Source: Avispirillum sp959601495
GTDB lineage: Bacteria > Bacillota > Clostridia > Oscillospirales > CAG-272
NCBI GenBank assembly: GCA_959601495.1
Contig: CAUGPT010000009.1
Coordinates: forward strand, 4,764-68,763
Direction of reading: 5' to 3'
DNA length: 64,000 nucleotides
The translations under genes were made by a program, and so were the position numbers. Below the pieces are notes generated by a model. The model made no database searches. It was not told the origin of the DNA and was given only the letters and a program-made list of their open reading frames with translations. Below are positions 33,954-42,952 of the stretch, piece by piece; within the stretch, counting starts at the first letter, position 1, and each line of letters opens with the position of its first letter.

Positions 33954-34010
33954 GCCGGAAAGTGTAAATAAAAATTTTTTACCATAACAACAAATTTACC
34001 CTTCATATTG

Positions 34011-34039
34011 TTGAACTTGTGTGCAATTTGTGGTAATAT
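34011..34039 (+). promoter_or_regulatory. Promoter of fucI
   Basis: TTGAAC (34011-34016), 17 nt, TAATAT (34034-34039). Confidence 0.65.
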
Positions 34040-34079
34040 ATATGTGAAAAATTACTTCTGTGAAAGGAATATTCATATT

Positions 34080-35876
34080 ATGGCTAAAAACAGACTTGTG
34101 GGCGAATATCCCGTTATAGGCATACGCCCGACCATTGACGGCCGCCGCGGAGCGCTGAAGGTTCGCGAATCCCTTGAGGATCAGACCATGAACATGGCGA
34201 AAAGCGCCGCAAAGCTTTTCACCGAAAATCTTCGCTATTCAAACGGCGAGCCCGTAAAGGTTGTTATTGCCGACACTACTATCGGCAGAGTGGGCGAGGC
34301 TGCGGCATGCGCCGAGAAATTCAAGCGCGAGGGCGTTGACATCACGCTGACCGTTACTCCCTGCTGGTGCTACGGCGCGGAGACGATGGACATGGACCGC
34401 AACACCATTAAAGCCGTATGGGGCTTTAACGGCACTGAGCGCCCCGGCGCGGTTTATCTTGCATCCGTTCTGGCGACCCACGCGCAGAAGGGCCTGCCCG
34501 CTTTCGGCATCTACGGCCACGATGTTCAGAGCGCCGACGCTACCGAGATCCCCGAGGACGTTAAGGTAAAGCTTCTGCGTTTCGGCCGCGCGGCAGTAGC
34601 CTGCGCAACCATGCGCGGCAAATCCTATCTGCAGATAGGCTCTATCTGCATGGGTATCGGCGGCTCTATCATAGATTCCGCATTTATCGAGGAATACCTG
34701 GGCATGAGAGTTGAATCCGTTGACGAGGTGGAGATCATCCGCCGCATGACCGAGGGCATCTACGATCACGACGAGTACGAAAAGGCTCTCAAATGGACGC
34801 GCGAAAAGTGCAAAGAGGGCTTTGATAAAAACCCCGCAGAGCTTCAGCGTGACCGCGCTCATAAGGACAGCGACTGGGAATTTGTCGTCAAGATGATGGT
34901 CATCATCAAGGACCTTATGTGCGGAAACAAGAATCTTCCCGCAGGCGCGGAAGAAGAAATGGTAGGCCACAACGCGCTGGCTGCGGGCTTCCAGGGTCAG
35001 CGCCAGTGGACAGACTTCTATCCCAACTGCGACTTCCCCGAGGCGCTGCTCAATACGTCTTTTGACTGGAACGGCGCAAGAGAGCCCTACGTTCTCGCAA
35101 CGGAGAACGACGTTCTCAACGGCCTCGGAATGATGTTCATGAAGCTGCTCACAAACCGTGCGCAGATATTCGCGGACGTTCGTACATACTGGAGCGCCGA
35201 CGCGGTAAAGGCCGCATCCGGCTACGACATTGAGGGCAAGGCTCGCGAGGCGGGCGGATTTATCCACCTTATCAACTCCGGCGCGGCTTGCCTTGACGCC
35301 TGCGGCGCGGTCAAGGACGAAAACGGCAACGCTGTCATGAAGCCCTGGTACGATATGACCGACGCGGACTGTGACGAAATCATGAAGAACGTTACCTGGA
35401 ACTATGCCGATCTGGGATATTTCAGAGGCGGCGGATTCTCCAGCCGTTTCTGCACCGACGCGGAAATGCCCGTTACCATGATAAGACTCAACCTTGTAAA
35501 GGGTCTCGGACCGATGCTTCAGATAGCGGAGGGCTGGACTGTACGCCTGCCCGAGGAGGTCAACGAGATCCTCTGGAAGCGCACTGACTACACATGGCCC
35601 AGCACATGGTTCGCTCCCCGCATTACCGGCAAGGGCGCATTCAAGAGCGCGTATGACGTTATGAACAACTGGGGCGCAAACCACGGTGCAATAAGCTACG
35701 GTCATATAGGCGCGGATCTTATTACGATGTGCTCCATGCTGCGCATTCCCGTAGCAATGCATAACGTTCCCGAAGAGGATATATTCCGTCCCGCAAGCTT
35801 CAACGCATTCGGTATGGATAAAGAGGGTCAGGATTTCCGCGCATGCGCGGCATACGGACCCATGTACAAAAAATAA
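34080..35876 (+). CDS. fucI: L-fucose isomerase
   Basis: 598 residues, close to the 591 of E. coli FucI. Interconverts L-fucose and L-fuculose (also D-arabinose/ribulose) with Mn2+. Start ATG 34080 with GAAAGGA 11 nt before. Characteristic stretches: GIRPTIDGRRGALKVRESLE, TPCWCYGAETMDM, WGFNGTERPGAVYLA, GIYGHDVQ and GMRVESVDEVEIIRR, with the metal-binding Glu/Asp/His set expected in the middle and C-terminal domains. It is alone: no fuculokinase, aldolase or permease is adjacent, although a GH31 glycosidase follows convergently. Confidence 0.95.
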   Translation: MAKNRLVGEYPVIGIRPTIDGRRGALKVRESLEDQTMNMAKSAAKLFTENLRYSNGEPVKVVIADTTIGRVGEAAACAEKFKREGVDITLTVTPCWCYGAETMDMDRNTIKAVWGFNGTERPGAVYLASVLATHAQKGLPAFGIYGHDVQSADATEIPEDVKVKLLRFGRAAVACATMRGKSYLQIGSICMGIGGSIIDSAFIEEYLGMRVESVDEVEIIRRMTEGIYDHDEYEKALKWTREKCKEGFDKNPAELQRDRAHKDSDWEFVVKMMVIIKDLMCGNKNLPAGAEEEMVGHNALAAGFQGQRQWTDFYPNCDFPEALLNTSFDWNGAREPYVLATENDVLNGLGMMFMKLLTNRAQIFADVRTYWSADAVKAASGYDIEGKAREAGGFIHLINSGAACLDACGAVKDENGNAVMKPWYDMTDADCDEIMKNVTWNYADLGYFRGGGFSSRFCTDAEMPVTMIRLNLVKGLGPMLQIAEGWTVRLPEEVNEILWKRTDYTWPSTWFAPRITGKGAFKSAYDVMNNWGANHGAISYGHIGADLITMCSMLRIPVAMHNVPEEDIFRPASFNAFGMDKEGQDFRACAAYGPMYKK

Positions 35877-35900
35877 TTTGCACATGCAGATATAGTGATA

Positions 35901-35929
35901 AGCGCGGAGCAGATGCTCCGCGCTTTTTT
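35901..35929 (+). terminator. Terminator after fucI
   Basis: AGCGCGGAGCA-GA-TGCTCCGCGCT, then TTTTTC. Confidence 0.9.
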
Positions 35930-35988
35930 CGAAGCTTCGGATAGTCGGATAGCTGACGGGTCATTTGCCGCGCCGCCGCCCGCGCCGG

Positions 35989-36155
35989 ATTTCGGCTTTT
36001 CGAAATCGGAAAAGCATTTCAAACTTTGCGGTCAGCTTGCCGAACGGTAGTGAGAAGGACGTGAAGGGACTGCTTTTCCGTAAGCGGCAGACGGTTGAAT
36101 TTCGCCTTTTTGATATTGACAAAGCATTTCAAACTTTGTCGTCAGCTTACCGAAC
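35989..36155. repeat. Imperfect direct repeat, two copies about 110 nt apart
   Basis: Copy 1 (35989-36045) and copy 2 (36099-36155) share ATTTCG-CTTTT, then AAAGCATTTCAAACTTTG, GTCAGCTT and CCGAAC, with scattered substitutions. Weaker similarity continues after each copy. No coding frame is supported. Confidence 0.75.
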
Positions 36156-36168
36156 TTGAGTAAAAGAT

Positions 36169-36262
36169 GTGAGGGGGCTACTGTCCCGGCAGTAGCCGCC
36201 CTCACACTCCCCCGACCGGCTCAAGAGAAAGGAAAAGACGGACTCTTTTCCTCTCTCTTGAG
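36169..36262. repeat. Two long adjacent hairpins
   Basis: Hairpin 1 (36169-36205): GTGAGGG+GGCTACTG pairs with CAGTAGCC+CCCTCAC, one bulged G, 6-nt loop. Hairpin 2 (36220-36262): 19 positions, CTCAAGAGA-AGGAAAAGA against TCTTTTCCT-TCTCTTGAG with one mismatch and a 5-nt loop. They could be RNA structures or remnants of a mobile repeat. Confidence 0.7.
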
Positions 36263-36619
36263 AATCTCTCACCTTATCTTGATTGTGTTCGTGAGCTGAA
36301 AGGCAAAGCAAGTGCTCCAAGCCCGAGAGATTCGACGAATTGACTTTAGCGCAGTTTATAGACACAATTATAGTTTTTCTTGCGGAAATGGAAAATGCCG
36401 CCCCCATAGACAGCAAAAGCAAGCTCGAAGAGACGAGCTTGCTTCGATTCGTTTCGCGGTATATATTTTGAACTCTTGGCTTATAGTTTCAAAATTTCGG
36501 AGGAAAGATTGCAAGAACAGTTTTCACCAAAAACATAAAACAAGGCTGCCGTCGGCAGCCTTTCTTACTATCTATGCTTGATAGTCTGAAACCTATGCAG
36601 TTTGGTTTTTTCGGGTTCT
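36263..36619. other. Non-coding stretch with two further hairpins
   Basis: No supported gene. Hairpins: AAGCAAGCTCG/CGAGCTTGCTT (36417-36444) and AAGGCTGCC/GGCAGCCTT (36542-36562, terminator-like). The rest shows no pattern I can name. Confidence 0.6.
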
Positions 36620-36675
36620 TAGGGCACTTTTTTGGGGGAAAAGTGCCCTAAGTGGGGTATGGGGCGGAGCCCCAT
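36620..36675 (-). terminator. Terminator pair downstream of GH31 gene
   Basis: TAGGGCACTTTT/AAAAGTGCCCTA (36620-36650) and ATGGGGC-GGA-GCCCCAT (36659-36675), directly after the minus-strand stop at 36680. Confidence 0.65.
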
Positions 36676-36679
36676 GTAT

Positions 36680-38950
36680 TCAGAACCGAATTTCGTAGCT
36701 TACGTCGCCGTTTTCGTGCGCGGACCTGTCAACGTCAAAGTACGTATATCCGTCGGAAACGGTGAATGCAACGTCGGCATCGCCGAGCTTTACGCTTACA
36801 GCCTCGCCGAATACCTTTACGTCAAAGTCGGTAACTTCGCCCATTGCCGGAATGTCGGGATCTGACATAAGAGAAGCCTCAGTCTTTTCGCGTCCGTCAA
36901 AGCTGCCTTCTCTGCGGCAGACAGTGAGTGTGCAGGAGGACTTTCCGTCGCCGGAAATTCTCATGCGGGTAGTCGCCATTTTACCGTCGCGGTAGTCGTA
37001 GGTGTAGCCGTCGTCCTCATAAAGAGTAAACTCACCGTCGGCACCGGGATAAACGTTTATGTGATACTTTTCGGGGATCTCTTTTTCAATGTACTTCTGA
37101 TAGTCCATTGTGCAGAAAACGCTGCCCGCCTTTACCATAAGCGCGCCGCCGCGTCCCTCGGGCACCTTGTAGTCTATGACCTTGCCGCCCTCGTAAACGT
37201 CGCCCGTAAAGAAGTCTACCCAAGTGTCTCCCGCGGGCAGGGTCAGCTTTGTATCAAACACGGAAACAAGGAAGCTGTCGCCGAACATGTACGCGTTTGC
37301 GACATCGTCGTATTCGGGATGATCGGGGTACATAAGCGAAAGCGCGCGCGCCATGGGCAGAGCACACTCGGAAGCTTTGTGCGCCATTGAGTATATGTAG
37401 GGGAACAGGCTGTTTCTCAGGTGCGAATAGTAGCGGATGCACTCGCAAAGCTCGTCTCTGAGGAACCAGGGCTGCTGCCAGTTGCGCCAGCCGAGCTGCT
37501 GGGTCCAGGGAGAGAGAAATCCGTAGTGGATACCCTCTTTTGTAACGACTTCCATGTCGCAGGTCACGTTGGAGTGACCGGAGAGACCGAAGTTCAGCAT
37601 TGCGATAACGGTGTCAAATCCGCCGCCGGTGTCGCCCGCCCAGGATGCTGCGTAACGCTGTGTACCGGAGTATACGCAGGGAGTGTAGATAACGGCGCGG
37701 CGGCCGGTATGGTTGTTGAAGCCCTCCTGCATCTGCTTTACGTAGATGACGGGATAAACATTGTGTACTTCGTCATCGAAATACTTGCCGCCCCAGAGCC
37801 TGTCGGGATGATCGTTTGTTTGGAAAGCGCCGTCAAGCTTGAAGGCGGAAGCGCCGTTGTCGCAGAATTTTTTCAGATGGTCGAACCACGGTACATCGCG
37901 CACGGTGATGCCGTCCATGTATTCGGGGCACGCAAGGTGGGGGTCGAGAATTGAAGCGCCCTCAAAAGTGTACTCCTTGCCGAACTCCTTTGCTCTTTCG
38001 CCGCACTGACGCTCTTCTTCAAACAGAAGGTCGTAGTCCTGGCAGAGCCACAGGCTGAACTTGAAGCCCATCTCGCGCAGATTGTAGAAGAATGTGTCAT
38101 ATCCGCTGTAATTCTCGGGCATCCAGTCGGGGAAGAAGAAGCGGTCGCGGCTCCATGTCTTGTAAATGGAGCGGTCGTAGTGATTTGTCATCCACTGAGG
38201 CTCAAGTCCCACCATGTCGCAGGATATGTCCTCGCGGCGGAAGTTGAGACAGTCATACAGCATTTCTCTTGCGTTGGTCTGCTCGTTGAGAACAAAGGTG
38301 TAGCCGTATGCGAATTTAGGCATCAGTATGGGGTTGCCCGCGATCTTGCCCTGAAGCATAAGTATATCGGTGAGCTTTCCGCTTTCGGGGATGAACAGAT
38401 AAAAGTCTATCTGACCCTTGTGAGAGGCTATTACAAGATTGTTGGCATCCGCGGCGCCGCAGTCAAATGTAGAGGCGTAGGTGCAGTTCAGCAGAAGTCC
38501 CCAGCCGTTGGAGGACATGATAAAGGGCATGGGACCGTACGACGCAATGTTTCTTATATCAAGGCGCGCAACGGAACCGCGGCGGGCAATGCTTTTTCTG
38601 GATTCGTCACCGAGACCGAAAAGGCGCTCGTCCTTTGCGAGGGAGACCTTTAGCGTAAAGCCGCGGCTTTTGTAGGGCTTGCCCTCATAGCCGTCAAAAG
38701 AGATGTGTACGGGCGCCCTCGTGCCGGAAACGTCAAGTCCGCCGTCTGCGGGAGAAAGCTTTGCCGCACCGAGGGCAAGGCTCTCGCCGTCAAAAGCGGC
38801 ATCGGCAGCTTCTCCGCTTTCTCTCAGTATGTTGTAGCGGGAGAGAAGACTTTCCTCAAATTCTCCGTTGTGGCTGACTCTGACGCGGAAAATGCCTTTT
38901 TCTACGGCGCGAAGCTCAACTTCGGCGCCATTGGTTTTAACTGTGTACAT
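36680..38950 (-). CDS. Glycoside hydrolase family 31 protein (alpha-glycosidase)
   Basis: 756 residues. GH31 enzymes cleave terminal alpha-linked sugars by a retaining mechanism. An N-terminal beta domain (1-200) precedes the barrel. The nucleophile is Asp373 in FKLDGAF, and the acid/base is Asp440 in SWAGDTGGG. C-terminal beta domains include LYEDDGYTYDY. There is no signal peptide, so it is cytoplasmic and would act on imported oligosaccharides. The start is ATG 38950, but no good ribosome site is next to it (AAGGAG is 28 nt away). The specificity (glucose, xylose, galactose or others) is not readable. It lies convergent to fucI. Confidence 0.9.
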   Translation of the reverse strand: MYTVKTNGAEVELRAVEKGIFRVRVSHNGEFEESLLSRYNILRESGEAADAAFDGESLALGAAKLSPADGGLDVSGTRAPVHISFDGYEGKPYKSRGFTLKVSLAKDERLFGLGDESRKSIARRGSVARLDIRNIASYGPMPFIMSSNGWGLLLNCTYASTFDCGAADANNLVIASHKGQIDFYLFIPESGKLTDILMLQGKIAGNPILMPKFAYGYTFVLNEQTNAREMLYDCLNFRREDISCDMVGLEPQWMTNHYDRSIYKTWSRDRFFFPDWMPENYSGYDTFFYNLREMGFKFSLWLCQDYDLLFEEERQCGERAKEFGKEYTFEGASILDPHLACPEYMDGITVRDVPWFDHLKKFCDNGASAFKLDGAFQTNDHPDRLWGGKYFDDEVHNVYPVIYVKQMQEGFNNHTGRRAVIYTPCVYSGTQRYAASWAGDTGGGFDTVIAMLNFGLSGHSNVTCDMEVVTKEGIHYGFLSPWTQQLGWRNWQQPWFLRDELCECIRYYSHLRNSLFPYIYSMAHKASECALPMARALSLMYPDHPEYDDVANAYMFGDSFLVSVFDTKLTLPAGDTWVDFFTGDVYEGGKVIDYKVPEGRGGALMVKAGSVFCTMDYQKYIEKEIPEKYHINVYPGADGEFTLYEDDGYTYDYRDGKMATTRMRISGDGKSSCTLTVCRREGSFDGREKTEASLMSDPDIPAMGEVTDFDVKVFGEAVSVKLGDADVAFTVSDGYTYFDVDRSAHENGDVSYEIRF

Positions 38951-39036
38951 AGGGTTATATGGGGCTTGTGCCCTGCTCCTTAAAAAATATCTTTCGTGTT
39001 GTGCGCCCGCTCGCGCAGGGCGAAATTATCACGGGC

Positions 39037-39303
39037 TTATTGCCCGCTTGCTTTGCCGTCACCAAGCGCCTGTTCGATCGCCCGCGAAAACTGATCCGCG
39101 CAGGAGGTGTTTTTCATGCCGCAGGTGTTTCCGCGCAGAATATCGGCGACGCGGCGCGCGTCCTCGCCCTCCACAAGCTTTGATATTGCTTTCAGATTGC
39201 CGTTGCAGCCGTTTTTGAAGCTGACGTTGTGAATTTTGCCGTCTTCGATCTCAAAGTTGATCTCGGAAGCGCAGGTTCCTCTTGTTTTGTACGTATATTT
39301 CAT
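39037..39303 (-). CDS. TSCPD domain protein
   Basis: 88 residues with four conserved cysteines: T-R-G-T-C-A-S near the N-terminus, FKNGCNGN in the middle, then NTCGMKNTSCADQ, which matches the four-Cys TSCPD family (also found at the end of some class II ribonucleotide reductases). The role is unknown, possibly metal binding. AAAGG precedes the ATG. It stands 17 nt after the DUF4097 gene in the same direction. Confidence 0.85.
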   Translation of the reverse strand: MKYTYKTRGTCASEINFEIEDGKIHNVSFKNGCNGNLKAISKLVEGEDARRVADILRGNTCGMKNTSCADQFSRAIEQALGDGKASGQ

Positions 39304-39320
39304 TTTGCCGTACCTTTCCT

Positions 39321-40349
39321 TTATGATTTTTTGTCCGCGTTGTCCTCTCCTGCAAACGGGTCGGGCTCCGAGGGATGAAGTTCGATGGCTACCGCCAGGT
39401 CGTCGGCTTTTATTTTCAGATACGATTTTTTTACGCTGTTTTCGCCTTCGCCGACAGCGCTGCTCTCTCCGGCGCTGTGCTTGTCTTTGTCTGGCGTCTC
39501 CTCACCGTACTTGTAAGGATTTTGGGAGGAGACCTCATATGAGTCGCCGTTTACGGTGAGCTTTGAAGATGTTGCTATTTCAACGCTGCAGCCGATGTTG
39601 CCGAGAGGGGTGTAGTCGATGTTTGCGCTGCCGCCGGTCACTTCAATGTCGCAGAACCGCGCGCGAAGCGCAGACGCTTTTATCTCGGCTTTCGGCGCGG
39701 AGATGCGCAGTACGCTTACTTCCGTATTGTCCATGTTTATTTTGACGGGTGATGCGGTGGTTTCGGACTGGATATTCAGCGTGCAGTCTGCGGAAAGCTC
39801 CGAAATGCTGACGCTGCCGCTGCCTATCCTTATATTGAATTCCGAATCGGCGGAAACGCCGCTCAGTGTTATGTTTCCGGATTCGGAGAAAAGATCGAAA
39901 CTTTTGACCTTCTCAACGGAGTCGAGATAAACGTTTATGACCTTATCGCCCTTGCCCGTGCCGGGAAAGAGAAAATACCTAAGCCCCTTGAAGCTGAAGC
40001 CGCTTTCCCAAAGGCCTGAAACGGATGAGAAATCCGGCGACTGGTTAAAGGTTATCATGGCGCTGTTGCTCGTAAATGAGTACAGACTTTCGTTGAAGTT
40101 CAGTATCTCCATGTAGGGCCTGTCAGAGCCGCCGATTATGTTTATGTCGGCATCGTCTACGGAGAGCTTTATTTTATCAAGCTCGGCGGCACCGAAAAAT
40201 TCTGTATAGCCCTTGCCGTTGTCAAGGCTGCCCGCAAGTATCCGCTCTCCGCTGCGCAGGCTTACAAAGTATCCCACGAGGCAGACAAGCACGCCGAGGG
40301 CAGTCATTATGCCCGCAACGATGAGAAAAAGCTTTGATTTTCTTTTCAC
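39321..40349 (-). CDS. DUF4097-type beta-helical membrane protein
   Basis: 342 residues. I place the start at GTG 40349, overlapping the upstream stop as GTGA with AGGAG 11 nt before; an earlier in-frame GTG lies on top of that ribosome site. One membrane helix (LFLIVAGIMTALGVLVCLVGYF) is followed by repeated short beta strands (ESGNITLSGVSADSEFNIRIGSG) typical of the DUF4097 adhesin-like family. A Ser/Glu-rich tail ends the protein. Such genes usually pair with a HAAS/DUF1700 gene and a PadR regulator in envelope-stress operons; here the pair is present without PadR. Confidence 0.8.
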   Translation of the reverse strand: MKRKSKLFLIVAGIMTALGVLVCLVGYFVSLRSGERILAGSLDNGKGYTEFFGAAELDKIKLSVDDADINIIGGSDRPYMEILNFNESLYSFTSNSAMITFNQSPDFSSVSGLWESGFSFKGLRYFLFPGTGKGDKVINVYLDSVEKVKSFDLFSESGNITLSGVSADSEFNIRIGSGSVSISELSADCTLNIQSETTASPVKINMDNTEVSVLRISAPKAEIKASALRARFCDIEVTGGSANIDYTPLGNIGCSVEIATSSKLTVNGDSYEVSSQNPYKYGEETPDKDKHSAGESSAVGEGENSVKKSYLKIKADDLAVAIELHPSEPDPFAGEDNADKKS

Positions 40350-41536
40350 AGCCTGTTGCACTCCTCTCTGAACCTGTCGATAATGACGGGTACGCGCCTG
40401 AGGCAGTAGCCCTCAAAGCTTACGAGCTGCTTCAGAAGCTTCGGCAGAACAAGCACGGCAAAATTGTATGTGAGTATGCCGAGGGCAAGAGAGATGCCGC
40501 CTGCGGCAATGCCTATGCCTATTTCAAAAATTCCCGCCGCGGGATTTCCCGTAATGATACGCGTAATGCCGTAGATTATGCCAACAAGGGCAACGATACC
40601 GCCGCCGGCAGCCTCTGCGCATACAAGGCACAGGCACGCGGCGATAAACGCGCATACCGCCGCTGCAGCAATGCCGAAAACGCACAGCACTGCGGCTGCA
40701 AAGCAGATCCACAAGGGGGAGGTGAGAACGGTTATCGTCCAGAAAAATCCCTTGCCGCGCGGGGTGAGCACGGTTTTTTCTCTAATGATTGGGGAACTTT
40801 CCTCAAGATATATTTCCTGCGTTTCGCTCTCCTTGGCGGGAGAGACGCCGACTATTGTCTTTTCCATATCGGAGCGCTCTGCTACGGTCGTATCCGCGCA
40901 CGGCGCCGCGGCAGGCGCTTTCAGCACTACAGTCGCGTCGGTCGCGGGTGCGGCAGATGACTGCTGCGCGCCCTGAAAACTGCCGGTGATCGAAAAAGCC
41001 CGCGTGGCGCTGCTGTCGGCTGACACGGCAGTGTCGCCTGTGTTTACGGCTCTTGTTTTCATGGCGCCGGTGGATGCGGCTGCTGCTGCGGGGGCGATCC
41101 TGCGGGACGCTGCGGGTATATCCGCCTTGGACGGTGTGGTGAAATCTCCGTCGGCGCTGCCTTTTGCTTCGTCGGTGTCCGCGTTGCCACTTTCACTTTC
41201 GCGGCTTGACGCGTCCGCGGCAGTGCCGCTTTCCGAAGCATTGCCGTTTGCGCCGTGGCTTTTACCATCGGGTCTTTGAGCGCTGAGGGAGGCGGAGGCA
41301 CCGTTGCCGTTATCATCCTTTATCGCTCCGCGGGTGTGTTTTGAAAGTATGAGCGCGGCGAGACTGTTTGAAAGCTCGTCGAATTCCTCGGGGCTTGAGT
41401 AGCCCTCGATCTCTTCCATATCCTCGTCTGTAAAGGTGCGTACCAGTGCCGCGCTGTGTCTGATGGCTTCATCGCGGCTGACGCCGCGCGCGGCAAGCTC
41501 TCTCGCGAGCGCCTGCGCAAATTCCCTGACGGTCAA
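40346..41536 (-). CDS. HAAS/DUF1700-type membrane protein with long linker
   Basis: 396 residues from TTG 41536, with AAGGAGGG 8 nt before it. Residues 1-70 form the helical HAAS domain (REFAQALARELAARGVSRDEA ... GYSSPEEF), known to accompany PadR-type regulators. Residues about 75-265 are a disordered Ser/Ala/Thr/Asp-rich linker. The C-terminus has three to four hydrophobic segments (WTITVLTSPLWICFAAAVLCVF and following). It probably senses or shapes membrane state together with the overlapping DUF4097 gene. The long linker is longer than in typical members. Confidence 0.75.
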   Translation of the reverse strand: MTVREFAQALARELAARGVSRDEAIRHSAALVRTFTDEDMEEIEGYSSPEEFDELSNSLAALILSKHTRGAIKDDNGNGASASLSAQRPDGKSHGANGNASESGTAADASSRESESGNADTDEAKGSADGDFTTPSKADIPAASRRIAPAAAAASTGAMKTRAVNTGDTAVSADSSATRAFSITGSFQGAQQSSAAPATDATVVLKAPAAAPCADTTVAERSDMEKTIVGVSPAKESETQEIYLEESSPIIREKTVLTPRGKGFFWTITVLTSPLWICFAAAVLCVFGIAAAAVCAFIAACLCLVCAEAAGGGIVALVGIIYGITRIITGNPAAGIFEIGIGIAAGGISLALGILTYNFAVLVLPKLLKQLVSFEGYCLRRVPVIIDRFREECNRL

Positions 41537-41647
41537 ATCGGTACCCTCCTTTTTCGGAAATGCAAAAAAATGTAGATTTTCAAAGCCGTATGTGCTATAC
41601 TTTCTATACCGATATATATTTTAACAAAAAGCAGGACATATTTCAAT

Positions 41648-42376
41648 ATGAGAATGAGAAAAAAACGCAGAGGAGAAGAGAGACTTCGTGCTCTCAGTGC
41701 TCTGTTTCTGACAGAAGACGACTGTAAAAATCCCGAGACGGCGTTTTACGCCGACCTGCCTCTGCGCCTTGAGATAGGCTGCGGCAAGGGCGAATTTGTA
41801 AGAAAACTGTCGCGGCGTGACGACGGATACAACTATGTGGCGCTTGAGCGCGTGAGCGACGTTATCGTCGTCGCGGCTGAAAAGTATGCGGAGGACCGCG
41901 GTCTCGGCTGCCTTGACTACCACGGCGGCTGGCGCGCGCCCGACGGTACCGTATATGACGGCGTTCGCTGGGAGATCCCCATGGAGGAGCGCGGAAACGT
42001 TCGTTTTCTTGCCTGCGACGCCGCAAGGCTTGACGAGCTTTTTGCGCCGGAGAGCTTTGCAGATATATACGCGAACTTCAGCGATCCGTGGACGAAAAAC
42101 GGATATACCGCCCGCAGGCTCACCCATCCCGACTTTCTGCACCGTTACGCGCGGCTTCTGAAGCAGGGAGGAAGTTTTACATTCAAGACCGACAACGACG
42201 AGCTTTTTGACTTTTCCCTTGAGGCGGCGCAGAAAGAAACGGTATTCGATGTGAGCTTCGTCAGCCGCGATCTGCACGCGAGCGAGCGTGCCGCGGACAA
42301 TATAGTAACCGAGTACGAGCGCAACTTTTCATCAAAGGGCGTTCCCATAAAGTGTTTTGAGCTTATAAGAAAATAG
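41648..42376 (+). CDS. trmB: tRNA (guanine46-N7)-methyltransferase TrmB
   Basis: 242 residues. Methylates G46 of tRNA with SAM. The SAM motif RLEIGCGKGEFV, the RNA/SAM segment FSDPWTKNGYTARRL and the final FSSKGVPIKCFELIRK are typical. ATG 41648 or 41654 may be the start; ribosome site AGGAC is weak. An extended -10 (TGCTATACT, about 41588-41598) lies upstream. First of a three-gene group with yfcE and a radical SAM gene. Confidence 0.95.
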   Translation: MRMRKKRRGEERLRALSALFLTEDDCKNPETAFYADLPLRLEIGCGKGEFVRKLSRRDDGYNYVALERVSDVIVVAAEKYAEDRGLGCLDYHGGWRAPDGTVYDGVRWEIPMEERGNVRFLACDAARLDELFAPESFADIYANFSDPWTKNGYTARRLTHPDFLHRYARLLKQGGSFTFKTDNDELFDFSLEAAQKETVFDVSFVSRDLHASERAADNIVTEYERNFSSKGVPIKCFELIRK

Positions 42377-42385
42377 GAGACGGCA

Positions 42386-42934
42386 ATGAAACTGTTTATA
42401 GCATCCGACATACACGGTTCGGCATACTGGTGCGAAAAAATGCTGAAAGCCTTTGAAGAAAGCGGCGCGGACACGGCGCTGCTTCTCGGCGATCTGCTGT
42501 ATCACGGTCCCCGCAACGATCTGCCGGAGGGATACGCGCCCAAAAAGGTGACAGCCATGCTTTGCGGCGTCTCCGAAAAGCTTTTGTGCGTGAGAGGCAA
42601 CTGCGAGGCGGAGGTCGATCAGATGGTGCTGAATTTCCCCGTAATGGCGGACTACGCTCTTATTTCGGACGAAAATGTCAGAATATACGCGACCCACGGT
42701 CATATATGGAACGCCGATAAGCCGCTGCCCGCATCCCGCGGATCGGTGCTTTTGTGCGGACACACCCACGTGCCGCGCATATATGAGTGCGAGGGCGGAG
42801 CGATATACATGAATCCCGGTTCGGTATCCATACCGAAGGAGGGCTCGCCTCACAGCTATATGATATACGAGAACGGCGGCTTTTACTGGTATGACCTTGC
42901 GGGCACGGGGCTGTATATGGAAAAGCATCTTTGA
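42386..42934 (+). CDS. yfcE: YfcE-family metallophosphodiesterase
   Basis: 182 residues; AGGAG before ATG 42386. Two-metal calcineurin-like phosphoesterase: SDIHGS, LLGDLLYHGPRN, RGNCE, THGH and CGHTHVPR supply the ligands. YfcE hydrolyses phosphodiesters (bis-pNPP) in vitro; the natural substrate is unknown. It follows trmB after 9 nt. Confidence 0.9.
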   Translation: MKLFIASDIHGSAYWCEKMLKAFEESGADTALLLGDLLYHGPRNDLPEGYAPKKVTAMLCGVSEKLLCVRGNCEAEVDQMVLNFPVMADYALISDENVRIYATHGHIWNADKPLPASRGSVLLCGHTHVPRIYECEGGAIYMNPGSVSIPKEGSPHSYMIYENGGFYWYDLAGTGLYMEKHL

Positions 42935-42952
42935 CGGAATGCGGCAACGGCT

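Noticed and set aside
34239..35885. 548-codon open frame on the minus strand
   Set aside because: It lies wholly antisense to fucI, has no ribosome site or family pattern, and follows fucI codon structure.
36312..36581. 89-codon plus-strand frame in the repeat block
   Set aside because: No ribosome site or recognisable domain, and it runs across a hairpin.
41621..42277. 218-codon minus-strand frame
   Set aside because: Antisense to trmB; no motif.
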